A DNA stretch of 23,932 nucleotides from Verrucomicrobiaceae bacterium UBA7681 (lineage in GTDB: Bacteria; Verrucomicrobiota; Verrucomicrobiia; Verrucomicrobiales; Verrucomicrobiaceae), in assembly GCA_002482965.1 (NCBI GenBank), contig DLGZ01000050.1, positions 178,708-202,639 on the forward strand, given 5' to 3'. Under the pieces are notes generated by a model, which did not search any database, was not told the origin of the DNA, and saw nothing but the letters and a program-made list of their open reading frames with translations. Made by a program: the position numbers and the translations under genes. This document shows positions 6,540 to 14,427 of this stretch, one piece after another; the stretch's first letter is position 1, and every line of letters begins with the position of its first letter.

Positions 6540-7109
6540 TCAATCCAAACCCAAGTCTTCGATAAACCTTTTATCCTCGCCGTACTTTTCTTCCCGCAGC
6601 CCAAGCTGGTCGAGAACGATATGTTTGACGATCAAAGCAATGTCACCCCGGGTTAAAGCCTGTCGTTCATCATCGGTGAGATGCTGAAGTTGATGATCAG
6701 ACATCCAGTCAGACAGGTCCCCGAGTGTTTTCAGTTGAGAGGGAAAGTCCGTGCTGAGCCCGAACCATCGCAGGCGCGGCCAAGCTTTGACATCGAGGTC
6801 TTCTTTGAGCTGCCGCCACAGCTGACGGCGTAAACCACGATCAACGAACACCTCATCAAGTTTCTGATCTCTCATGACTGCTCCATCAACCACGCCCGAA
6901 ATCCTCAGAGCATGGGTCAGTTGCACCCAGGCAGTCTCTTCTTTGGCCCGAATGACTTCGGCAGGACCATGCACCTTTGCATCCAGCTTGGCGACGATGC
7001 AGTCAATGACATCGCGAGGAGTGCGCATCCTTTCAGCATCCAGATCCGAGATCGATATCCGAAAAACTTCTTCAAATGCAAAAACAAGTTCGACGCTTTC
7101 GAGGCCCAT
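6540..7109 (-). CDS. Acyl-carrier-like protein with permuted ACP halves
   Basis: A 189-residue protein that starts MGLESVELVFAFEEVFRISI, which looks like an acyl carrier protein from the phosphopantetheine Ser (here Ser5) through helices II-IV (TPRDVIDCIVAKL near 29-41). A middle region of about 110 residues (VIRAKEETAWVQLTHALRIS to TRGDIALIV) is not recognised. The C-terminus, IVKHIVLDQLGLREEKYGED followed by KRFIEDLGLD, looks like ACP helix I and the loop up to the residue just before the Ser, where the protein stops. An in-frame TGA at 7149-7151 and the lack of an alternative start fix the N-terminus. It lies 43 bp after the fourth sulfatase of the operon and may be its last gene. The partner acyl-transfer enzyme is unknown. 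Confidence 0.65.
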   Translation of the reverse strand: MGLESVELVFAFEEVFRISISDLDAERMRTPRDVIDCIVAKLDAKVHGPAEVIRAKEETAWVQLTHALRISGVVDGAVMRDQKLDEVFVDRGLRRQLWRQLKEDLDVKAWPRLRWFGLSTDFPSQLKTLGDLSDWMSDHQLQHLTDDERQALTRGDIALIVKHIVLDQLGLREEKYGEDKRFIEDLGLD

Positions 7110-7152
7110 GTTGTGTTTTGGCCTTTGAGCGGTGAAGAGGCAAGCAGTTCAT

Positions 7153-9036
7153 TCAAAACTCCGTCCGCGTCACCTTGCCACCATCCTTAGAACGAAGCTC
7201 AATCCAGTCGATCTCGACGGGCTGCTCCTGCATGGGCAGATAAAGACGCACGATGCCAAGCGGGCCGGTGGCGGGGAGTTGCACGGTGATCTCCTGCCAG
7301 TCACCGCCTTTCAGTGTGAAGGGCACACGCTGGGCTTTGCCGCCACTGGGCAACCAGTCGAAGTGGGAGGTGCCGGGTTTGGCTTTGATGCGGAAGGTGG
7401 CCGTGCTGGGGCCGCTGTGCTTGCCGGCGGCGAAGCCGAGGTAGCATTCAAAGCCGATGTTCGTCACACGCACGATGCCATCTTTGACCGTCGCCTTGCA
7501 GTCGCGCGCTTTCCAGCCTTTCAGAGCTGGATCGTTGTCGTCTTTCGCAGGTGCTTTCGCCTTGGTCTTCGGCAGCTGTTTTCCTTCGAGTTCGGGGTGG
7601 TACTGCTTGGGATCAAAGGCCGGATTTGCCACGGGCACCACAGCGTGCGTGTCTTTGAGGAAGGTTTCAATGAGCGCGTCCAGTTCCGCCACCAGCGCAG
7701 GCTGCTGCGCCGCGAGGTTCGTTTTCTCACCGGGATCGTCCTTCAAATTAAACAGCAGGTAACGATGTGCCTCATTCTCACCGCCGTGAAAAATGCGGAT
7801 GAGCTTCCATTCATCGCGATGCACGGACACCGCAGGCGGCAGCCAGTCGGGCACGGTGGCAGAGTGCGGGAAGTACTGAAAGATGGCCTTGCCGGGGAGA
7901 TCGCCGCCTTTCAGCGCGGGCAGAATGCTGCTGCCGTCAAAGCGCTGCTCGGGCGCGGGCTTGATCGCCAGACCTTCGAGCAGCGTGGAGTAAAAATCCT
8001 CGCTCTGCACCAGCGCCTGGCTGCGCGTGCCTGCGGTCGTGATGCCGGGCCAGATGATGATCTCCGGCACACGTGTGCCGCCTTCGAACATGCAGGCTTT
8101 GCCACCGCGTAGCGGCGCGTTGCTGGTGGGCGTGGTGTCATCCACCTTGTCATACATGTTGCCGCCGTTGTCGGAAGTGAAGAGGATGATCGTGTTGTCG
8201 GCGATCTTGAGCCGGTCGAGTGTGTCGAGCAGCATGCCGACCGCGTCGTCCATGCTCTCGACCATCGCCGCATACGTCGGGCTGCGCTGCGGATCGGCGG
8301 GATTCACGCGGGCGCGGTGTTTTTCGATGAGCGCCTTCTTCGCATCAAACGGCGCATGCACGCTGAACATCCAGTAGTTCAGATAGAACGGCCCATCCCT
8401 ATGCTTCTCCATGAAGGCCACGGCTTCGCCGGCCATGCGGTCTTCGATGTGCTGATCCGGCACGTCGGGGTCCGCATCAAAGTCCGCAAACTTCCACGGC
8501 GCGATGTAGCTACCCGCCGGACCTGGGCCCGGATGATGCGGCACATCGACATCAAAACCCTGCTGCAAAGGCGAAAAGGGTTCCGGGCCGAGGTGCCATT
8601 TGCCAAAATGCCCCGTGGCATAGCCAGCATCGTGCAGCGTCTCCGCCAGCGTGCGGTATTCAGTCTTCAGCCGCGTCGGCGGCGTGGGTTGAATCGCCTT
8701 CTGATTGGGAGCCGCTTTTTTGGGAAGAGTCGCCTCCAGCACCACCTGCGGCATGTGGCAGTTGGGAATGGTGATGCCCGTGCGTGCCGGACTCAGCCCG
8801 GTGAGAAGCGCCGAACGCGTGGGCGAACACAGCGGACTCGCCGAATACGCCCGCGTGAAGGTCATGCCACGCTTCGCTAACCGCTCGACATTTGGCGTCT
8901 GGTAAAACTTTGTCGTGCTGTAGAGCGTCGTGTCACTCCAGCCGAGATCATCGGCAAGGATTATGACGACATTCGGCTGCGTCGCAGCAAAGAGCGCAGG
9001 GCCAAGGGCAAGGAAGCAGAGCAAAAAACGTTTCAT
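7153..9036 (-). CDS. Secreted S1 sulfatase with C-terminal accessory domain
   Basis: A 627-residue exported sulfatase. The signal peptide (MKRFLLCFLALGPALFAA) is followed by the sulfatase core: NVVIILADDLGWSD with metal Asp29/30, the formylglycine motif CSPTR with Cys70, GKWHLG at 145-150 and FTSDNGG near 286-292 for the metal site. The Cys must be converted to formylglycine by an FGE- or anSME-type maturase, which is not in this window. After a Lys/Ala-rich linker (about 487-503), residues about 500-627 form a beta-rich domain shared with the neighbouring sulfatase and plausibly glycan-binding. Its ATG overlaps the preceding sulfatase's TGA as ATGA, so it is translated as part of a four-sulfatase operon. 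The sulfated substrate cannot be identified by eye. Confidence 0.95.
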   Translation of the reverse strand: MKRFLLCFLALGPALFAATQPNVVIILADDLGWSDTTLYSTTKFYQTPNVERLAKRGMTFTRAYSASPLCSPTRSALLTGLSPARTGITIPNCHMPQVVLEATLPKKAAPNQKAIQPTPPTRLKTEYRTLAETLHDAGYATGHFGKWHLGPEPFSPLQQGFDVDVPHHPGPGPAGSYIAPWKFADFDADPDVPDQHIEDRMAGEAVAFMEKHRDGPFYLNYWMFSVHAPFDAKKALIEKHRARVNPADPQRSPTYAAMVESMDDAVGMLLDTLDRLKIADNTIILFTSDNGGNMYDKVDDTTPTSNAPLRGGKACMFEGGTRVPEIIIWPGITTAGTRSQALVQSEDFYSTLLEGLAIKPAPEQRFDGSSILPALKGGDLPGKAIFQYFPHSATVPDWLPPAVSVHRDEWKLIRIFHGGENEAHRYLLFNLKDDPGEKTNLAAQQPALVAELDALIETFLKDTHAVVPVANPAFDPKQYHPELEGKQLPKTKAKAPAKDDNDPALKGWKARDCKATVKDGIVRVTNIGFECYLGFAAGKHSGPSTATFRIKAKPGTSHFDWLPSGGKAQRVPFTLKGGDWQEITVQLPATGPLGIVRLYLPMQEQPVEIDWIELRSKDGGKVTRTEF

Positions 9037-10787
9037 CGGGCGGTAGATTTGAAATCAAGTGTGCGAAATTCAGCGGGGCCGGCAGGCAGATGCAGGCGCA
9101 CATGAATGACACGGCCTTTGGCGGGGATCAGTACTTCATGCGTCTGCCAGTCGTTGTCGGCCTTCACTTCAAACGGGGCGCGATTCGCAGGGAGAAAGTC
9201 TTTGTCTCCATCCACACGCCAGGCGATGGCCCCCTGGCCCGGCGCTGCGGTTTTGAAGGTGATTTTGGCAGTGACGGGACCGGTGAGTTTGAGCCGGCTG
9301 TGTGTGATGAAGGTGCCTTTGCCGCCTTTGTCCGGTGTGAGCACGAGTATCCCTTCTTTGTCGATTAAGCTGCCGCCACGGGCGAGCCAGCTGCGGATGC
9401 CGGTGTCGAGTTCGGACTCGGGTTTTGACGCGGGTTTGCCTTCGAGATAGTAATCGAAGTAGTCATTCCAAACGGGTGCCATCGGGCCGAGAGCGAGTCC
9501 GGGCGGATTGAGCTCCGCGCACCACGCTGTGAGCTTCGTGCGCAGGCGCGCTGCGATCTCGGGATGCTGCGAGGCGAGATTGTGCTTCTCCTCCAGATCC
9601 GTGGCGAGATCATAGAGGTACTCCCGCTCACCACCGCGCAGGAGTTTCCAGTTTCCCTCGCGGATGGCGCTCTGTGCCATCCAGCGCCACATCAGCGCCT
9701 CATGCGGCGGCGTGGTGATCTCGCCTTTGAGATAAGGCACAAGATTCACCCCGTCGAGGTCGCCGGGCTTCACTGAAATATCCGCCAAAGCAGCCGCCGT
9801 CGCGGCGACATCAAGCGCGCTGACGGGATGCTCGTACGTTTGCCCACTGGGAATCGTGCCGGGCCACGCGATGAGAAACGGCACATGCATGCCTCCTTCG
9901 GCCAGCATGCCTTTTTCACCATTGAGCGGTGTGTTCAGGCTGCCATCCCAGCCGCCGGCATCCCCATCCAGCGGTGAGTCGGTCTTGAGGATCTTCAGCG
10001 GTGCACCGTTGTCGCCGATGAAGAAGATCAGCGTCTTCTCAGTGAGGCCGTTTGTTTTCAGCGTGCTCGTGATGAGCCCCACTCCATCATCCACAGCGGC
10101 AAGCATGCCCAGCGCAGCGCGGCGGCGCTCGGGCATCGCTCCGGGAAAGCGTTCCTTGTACGACTGAGGCGCGTCTAGCGGTGTGTGCGGTGCGCGGAAG
10201 GCGATGTAGAGAAATAAGGGCTGCTCCTTGTAGCGCTCGATGATCGATGCCGCCGCCTTCGCGCAACCATCCACATGATACATTGTCGGCGGCAGATCGC
10301 CCAGCGGCTTGTCCTTACCCTCCAGCGTGATGTTGGCGGAAAATTTCTGCTGGCCATGTTGCGCAAAAGAGTGCGTGAATCCGTGCGTCGGGATCGCCGC
10401 CATGGGGCCGAGGTGCCATTTGCCAAACTGCGCTGTCACATACCCTGAGCGCTGCAGGCGTGTGGCAATGGTGGTCTCCTTGTCGAAGCCCTCCAGCGAG
10501 GAGTTGTTGCTGTCCAGATTGAAGCGCCCTTGGAACTTCCCCGTCATCAATCCACCGCGCGAAGGCACGCATTGCGGCGCGCTGCTGTAACCATGTTTGG
10601 CAATGACGCCGCTGCGGGCCAGCGCATCAAGATGCGGCGTTTTCACATCCGGCTCCACGCCACGAATGCCGAGATCGGCAAAGCCGTGATCATCCGTGTA
10701 GATGACGATGATGTTGGGTTTTTCGGCGGCATTGGCTGAAACAACCAAGCTGCTGAATGATAAAAAACAGACGAGGAGGCGCTTCAT
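9033..10787 (-). CDS. Secreted S1 sulfatase with C-terminal accessory domain
   Basis: A 584-residue exported sulfatase. The signal peptide ends near ANA-AEKP (residue 20). The core shows NIIVIYTDDHGFADLG with metal Asp residues, the formylglycine motif CVPSR with Cys73, FGKWHLG at 121-127, and GDNGAP near 258-263. LNGEKGMLAEGGMHVPFLIA and DGVNLVPYLKGEITTPPHEA resemble the fifth sulfatase at 15683, suggesting these two are close paralogues. Residues about 465-584 form the same kind of C-terminal beta-rich domain as in the next gene. Stop and start overlaps (ATGA) on both sides show tight translational coupling. It requires formylglycine maturation; the substrate is unknown but the export and domain layout suit a sulfated polysaccharide. 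Confidence 0.95.
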   Translation of the reverse strand: MKRLLVCFLSFSSLVVSANAAEKPNIIVIYTDDHGFADLGIRGVEPDVKTPHLDALARSGVIAKHGYSSAPQCVPSRGGLMTGKFQGRFNLDSNNSSLEGFDKETTIATRLQRSGYVTAQFGKWHLGPMAAIPTHGFTHSFAQHGQQKFSANITLEGKDKPLGDLPPTMYHVDGCAKAAASIIERYKEQPLFLYIAFRAPHTPLDAPQSYKERFPGAMPERRRAALGMLAAVDDGVGLITSTLKTNGLTEKTLIFFIGDNGAPLKILKTDSPLDGDAGGWDGSLNTPLNGEKGMLAEGGMHVPFLIAWPGTIPSGQTYEHPVSALDVAATAAALADISVKPGDLDGVNLVPYLKGEITTPPHEALMWRWMAQSAIREGNWKLLRGGEREYLYDLATDLEEKHNLASQHPEIAARLRTKLTAWCAELNPPGLALGPMAPVWNDYFDYYLEGKPASKPESELDTGIRSWLARGGSLIDKEGILVLTPDKGGKGTFITHSRLKLTGPVTAKITFKTAAPGQGAIAWRVDGDKDFLPANRAPFEVKADNDWQTHEVLIPAKGRVIHVRLHLPAGPAEFRTLDFKSTAR

Positions 10788-12175
10788 GGGAGATTTTTCT
10801 TCTTTGGCGGCATCAGCGCATTGGCTTCGTTGTCCACGTGGCCGGGCACCACGGCGTCTTTGAGGAACTCGGCCAGTCTGGCGCGCATGGCAGCGGTGCG
10901 TTCGGGTTCTTTGTCGGCGAGGTTTTCTTTCTCACCGATATCCGTGACAAGGTTGTAAAGAGCAAGGGTTTCGCCGGACTCATCAGCCTTGGCTTTGCCC
11001 TTTTTGCCTTTCGCCTTTGGAGATCCTTCGCTGTCGGTAGTGCCGCCATTAATGACGAGCTTCCAGTCACCCATGCGTAAAGCGGCAACGGTGGGAGACT
11101 GCACACAGAGGATGGCGTCGTGCGGAGACGCTGCGCCTTGGGTCAGCATGGGCCACACATCCTTTCCATCCAGCGCGGTCTTCTGCTCCAGCGATCCTCC
11201 AGCGAGTTTCACCAGCGTGGGATACCAGTCCACGGTATGCATGGGTTCCTTGATGCGCTTGCCTGCGGGGATGTGTCCGGGCCAGTTCGCAAAGGCGCAG
11301 CCGCGCACGCCGCCTTCGTAGATGCTGCCTTTGAAGCCGCGCAGGGGCGTGTTGTCGCCTGGAGGCGGGCCGCCGTTGTCGGTGGAGAAAATGATGAGCG
11401 TGTTGTCTCGCTGTCCGGTGCTTTCCAAGGCGGCAACAATCTGCCCGATGGCCTCATCTACGGCAGCTAGCATGCCGGCAAGTTTTTGCCGGTTGCCTTT
11501 CAGCTCGCCATAGGGCTTGAGGTACTCATCCGGCGCTTGAAATGGCGAATGCACACCGTTGAACGGCACGTAGAGAAAGAGCGGCTTGGCTTTGTCCTTT
11601 TCCGAGATGATGCGGCAGGCTTCATGCGCGATGAGATGCGTCGTGTAGCCTTCTTCTTTGATCTGCTTGCCATCGCGATACCAGTCGAGATCCACGCCGC
11701 GCATGTGCGTGAAGTAGTCGAGCATGCCAAAGTAGTGGCCGTAGTGGTGGTCGAAGCCGCGCGCCGTGGGCAGGTAGGCGGGCTCAAACTCTCCGAGGTG
11801 CCACTTGCCCGTGATGGCGGTGGCGTAGCCCGCATCATGCAGCGCATTGGCCATCGTGCGTTCGGTGAGTGGCAGACCCCACGACGCATGCGGGCGCACG
11901 ATGGTATAAACACCCGTGTGCGTGGCGTAGCGCCCGGTCATCAGCGTCGCGCGCGTGGGCGAACAAACCGGCTGCACGTATAGCGAATCCAGCACGGTGC
12001 CCGCAGCCGCCAGTTTGTCGATGCTGGGCGTGTGGATCTCCTTGCCGCCATTGAAACCGCAATCCGCGTAGCCGAGATCATCGACGAGCAGAAAGACGAT
12101 GTTCGGTTGTTTCTCAGCAGCGAATGATGAAACCAAAAGGACGAATGACGAAGCGAGTGCAGCGATGATTTTCAT
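10784..12175 (-). CDS. Secreted S1 sulfatase, arylsulfatase B-like
   Basis: A 463-residue exported sulfatase. Starting at 12175 gives a clean signal peptide (MKIIAALASSFVLLVSSFAA). An upstream in-frame ATG at 12214 overlaps the preceding stop as TAATG and would add 13 polar residues; either start is possible. The core has NIVFLLVDDLGYAD, the formylglycine motif CSPTR with Cys71, GLPLTERTMANALHDAGYAT, GKWHLG at 123-128 and FSTDNGGPP near 263-271. GLPL with GYAT and KWHLG recalls the arylsulfatase B/N-acetylgalactosamine-4-sulfatase group. A Lys-rich low-complexity insert (about 386-398) interrupts the C-terminal subdomain, and the tail is MPPKKKNLP. It lacks the accessory domain of the two downstream sulfatases. 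Confidence 0.94.
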   Translation of the reverse strand: MKIIAALASSFVLLVSSFAAEKQPNIVFLLVDDLGYADCGFNGGKEIHTPSIDKLAAAGTVLDSLYVQPVCSPTRATLMTGRYATHTGVYTIVRPHASWGLPLTERTMANALHDAGYATAITGKWHLGEFEPAYLPTARGFDHHYGHYFGMLDYFTHMRGVDLDWYRDGKQIKEEGYTTHLIAHEACRIISEKDKAKPLFLYVPFNGVHSPFQAPDEYLKPYGELKGNRQKLAGMLAAVDEAIGQIVAALESTGQRDNTLIIFSTDNGGPPPGDNTPLRGFKGSIYEGGVRGCAFANWPGHIPAGKRIKEPMHTVDWYPTLVKLAGGSLEQKTALDGKDVWPMLTQGAASPHDAILCVQSPTVAALRMGDWKLVINGGTTDSEGSPKAKGKKGKAKADESGETLALYNLVTDIGEKENLADKEPERTAAMRARLAEFLKDAVVPGHVDNEANALMPPKKKNLP

Positions 12176-12213
12176 GGAAGGGTAGGGCGAAGTTCGAGAA
12201 TTTTGAGGCGTCA

Positions 12214-13632
12214 TTATTTGTTTTGGCCTTTGGCTTTCTTCTTTTTGCCAGCGCCGGGATCAACCATGGTGACGGGTTCGCCAATCAGCAACGGCGTACC
12301 GAAGACCGTCTGCTGGTCCCCCTGCTGCTGCATCCAGACATCCACTTCGCCACGCATCTGCTTGAGGCGTTCGGCTTGCGTGGGATCGTCCGCGAGGTTG
12401 TGCAGTTCAGAGGGATCGCTCCTAAGGTCGTAGAGCTCCTCCGCCGGACGCACGGCATACCGTTTCACCACAGCGGCTGCAGCGGGGCTGGTTTTAGCCG
12501 CAGTGAGCCAGCTCTGCCAGTAGTTGAGCCCGCTCGTAACGTTGCTTGAGCGCGAAATATGGGATTGATGCTGAAACTCGGGATGCAGATTGCGGATGTA
12601 CTTCCAGTCGTGCGTACGCACGCTGCGGATGGGATAGACATTGAAGTCACCGTCGCCGCTGTGCGTGGTGAAAATGCGCTCCCGATGCGTCGTGGCCGTT
12701 CCGCGCAGGACACTGGCGAAAGACTTGCCATCGATCCCCTTCGGCACCGTGCCGCCGCCGAGTTCGATGAAGGTGGGCAGCAGGTCCGGCCAGGAAATCA
12801 TGGCGTCGCTGGTGGAAGCCGCTTTCAAATGGCCCGGCCACGCCGCGATGAAGGGGATGCGGATGCCCGCATCGTAAAGGTTCCATTTCCCAAACGGCCA
12901 CTGCCCACCGTGGTCGGCGGTGTAGATGAAGAGCGTGTCTCCTGGCACCTTGTCCTTGGCCAGCGCCCGCAGCTCACCGAGCAGCGTGTCCGCACGCGTG
13001 ATGTCCGAGCAGTAGCGCGCCCGCTGCTCTCGCGTCGCCGCCGTGTCCACATGCGTGGGCGGCACCTTCAGCGCGGCAGTTTCATACCCCGCATTCTCCC
13101 CCCACGGCACATGCGGATGCCGCGTGCCGAAGAACAGGCACAGCGGCTTGGACGAATCGCGATTGGCGAGGAACTTCGCGACTTCGACCGTGTCTGTGTC
13201 ACCGATCTGATTGCCACCTATGACATCAAATCCGTGGTCCTTGCCGTAGTTCCCATGCGCCACCTTGCCAAACGCCGCGACTTCATACCCCAGCGCATGC
13301 AGCGCCGGTGGTAATGAGGGCACCCCAGGATTCTTCGCCTTGTGATTCGGCTCCGCGCCATTGCGCGCCGGCCACAGGCCCGTACACAGAGCCGTGCGGC
13401 TTGGGCCACAGGCAGGCGTCGCGACAAAGGCATGCGTGAACTTCATGCCCTCCGCCGCGAGCTTGGCCATGTGAGGCGTGCGAATATCCGTGGCTCCATA
13501 TGGCTCCGAATCCAGCATGCTATGATCGTCCGAGATGAACACGACGATGTTCGGCGGCGGAACCGATTTATCGGCAGCGAACAATGGCAGTCCCAGCAGG
13601 GACAAAAGGAGTGCGAAGGGACGGATGGTCAT
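12214..13632 (-). CDS. Secreted S1 sulfatase, sulfamidase-like
   Basis: A 472-residue exported sulfatase and the first gene of the operon. The signal peptide is MTIRPFALLLSLLGLPLFAA. Metal residues are in FISDDHSM, the formylglycine motif is CGPSR with Cys75, and the usual GKWHLG is replaced by FGKVAHG at 121-127. The metal motif is TADHGGQWPFGKWNLYDAGI near 238 onward, where Asn of the usual DN pair is His. DH, GKxxHG and HPHVPW patterns are typical of heparan N-sulfatase (sulfamidase)-like S1 members, so this is the most divergent of the five here and may attack N-sulfate or a distinct position. The C-terminus is a basic tail, GAGKKKKAKGQNK. The promoter should lie in the 103 bp up to the divergent gene at 13736. 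Confidence 0.93.
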   Translation of the reverse strand: MTIRPFALLLSLLGLPLFAADKSVPPPNIVVFISDDHSMLDSEPYGATDIRTPHMAKLAAEGMKFTHAFVATPACGPSRTALCTGLWPARNGAEPNHKAKNPGVPSLPPALHALGYEVAAFGKVAHGNYGKDHGFDVIGGNQIGDTDTVEVAKFLANRDSSKPLCLFFGTRHPHVPWGENAGYETAALKVPPTHVDTAATREQRARYCSDITRADTLLGELRALAKDKVPGDTLFIYTADHGGQWPFGKWNLYDAGIRIPFIAAWPGHLKAASTSDAMISWPDLLPTFIELGGGTVPKGIDGKSFASVLRGTATTHRERIFTTHSGDGDFNVYPIRSVRTHDWKYIRNLHPEFQHQSHISRSSNVTSGLNYWQSWLTAAKTSPAAAAVVKRYAVRPAEELYDLRSDPSELHNLADDPTQAERLKQMRGEVDVWMQQQGDQQTVFGTPLLIGEPVTMVDPGAGKKKKAKGQNK

Positions 13633-13735
13633 GCGCCGGTAACGAACAGTCTTGCGGCAACATCTCAGTAAAATGCGGCTTCGAATTCAGCATAAGTCTT
13701 GTCATTCACAGGGCGGCATTTTATTTTTCGCCGCT

Positions 13736-14209
13736 ATGACCTCGAAATCGACCGCCAGCTCCTCGCCGACTGCCGCCAGCAAGCAGTCCAACGAATACGC
13801 CATCTACAAACCCAACGGCCGTGGTACTGGCGGCGTGATCCGTTTGGAGTTCAACCGCACCAAAGGCGCTGTGTTCGTCGATGCGGCCTCGCAGAGCGGG
13901 GAGAAGCAGTTCGACTGGGAACAGAAGATCACCATGAAATGGGGGCTCTCAGATCTCGGTGCCGTGCTGGCGACACTGCAAGGCCGCCAGGAGCAGGCGA
14001 AGCTCTTCCACCAGTCTGAAAAGGCCAACAGCGCCTTCGAATTGACCTTCCGCGATGATCCGCAGAAAGCACCATACTTCATGAGCATGTCACGCCAGGA
14101 CGCAGCCTCAAAAAGCGTGAAGAAGGTCACCATTCCCGTCACCCATGCCGAAGCGGTGATTCTCGAAACCGCACTGCGCGCTGCGATCACTCGCCTGATC
14201 GGCTGGTGA
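13736..14209 (+). CDS. Whirly-like single-strand nucleic-acid-binding protein
   Basis: A 157-residue soluble protein with a Ser/Ala-rich N-terminal stretch (about 1-22) followed by one domain. Features that recall the plant Whirly fold are a first sheet AIYKPNG...VIRLEF...KGAVFVDAA, the KQFDWEQKITMKWGLSDLGAVLATL segment (plant proteins have a YDW followed by a regulated-length helix), LFHQSEK, and the C-terminal VTIPVTHAEAVILETALRAA followed by ITRLIGW. The IPVT-x-AE...LIGW ending is very close to the Whirly C-terminus as I remember it. Whirly proteins bind single-stranded DNA as tetramers and guard organelle genomes. The longer frame from 13652 adds unlikely residues, so the ATG at 13736 is preferred. 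It is divergent from the sulfatase operon and followed by a two-hairpin element. Confidence 0.7.
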   Translation: MTSKSTASSSPTAASKQSNEYAIYKPNGRGTGGVIRLEFNRTKGAVFVDAASQSGEKQFDWEQKITMKWGLSDLGAVLATLQGRQEQAKLFHQSEKANSAFELTFRDDPQKAPYFMSMSRQDAASKSVKKVTIPVTHAEAVILETALRAAITRLIGW

Positions 14210-14246
14210 CAACAACGCTATCCGTCCTGCGCTCTCAAAAATCTCC

Positions 14247-14311
14247 CAGCCCCAACGGGGGCTGCGTATTATAGCCCAGGAATGCCGAGCTTTAGCGAGT
14301 GCTTCCCTGGG
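14247..14311. repeat. Two-hairpin extragenic element (possible REP/terminator)
   Basis: Two consecutive inverted repeats lie between convergent genes. The first, CAGCCCC-AACG-GGGGCTG at 14247-14264, has a 7-bp stem and tetraloop. The second pairs CCCAGG at 14275-14280 with CCTGGG at 14306-14311, with an inner GCT-TT-AGC. The layout resembles dispersed GC-rich extragenic palindromes common in planctomycete/verrucomicrobial genomes, but only one copy is present here. It may also terminate transcription from both sides. There is nothing recognisable in 14312-14427. Confidence 0.5.
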
Positions 14312-14427
14312 TTACGCGCCATCCAACCGGAAAGCAAACCCAGCACTTCGCAACACCCCATGCCTACCAGCAGCGTCTGCAAAGAGCCCCGCCGCACGTC
14401 TGCCGCTGCCACGATCAACATTCTGAA

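Noticed and set aside
7132..8112. 326-codon plus-strand frame
   Set aside because: It is antisense to a sulfatase with all catalytic motifs; its composition is that of a GC-rich shadow frame and no domain is recognisable.
12559..13314. 251-codon plus-strand frame
   Set aside because: Antisense to the sulfamidase-like gene; Arg-rich and without domain features.
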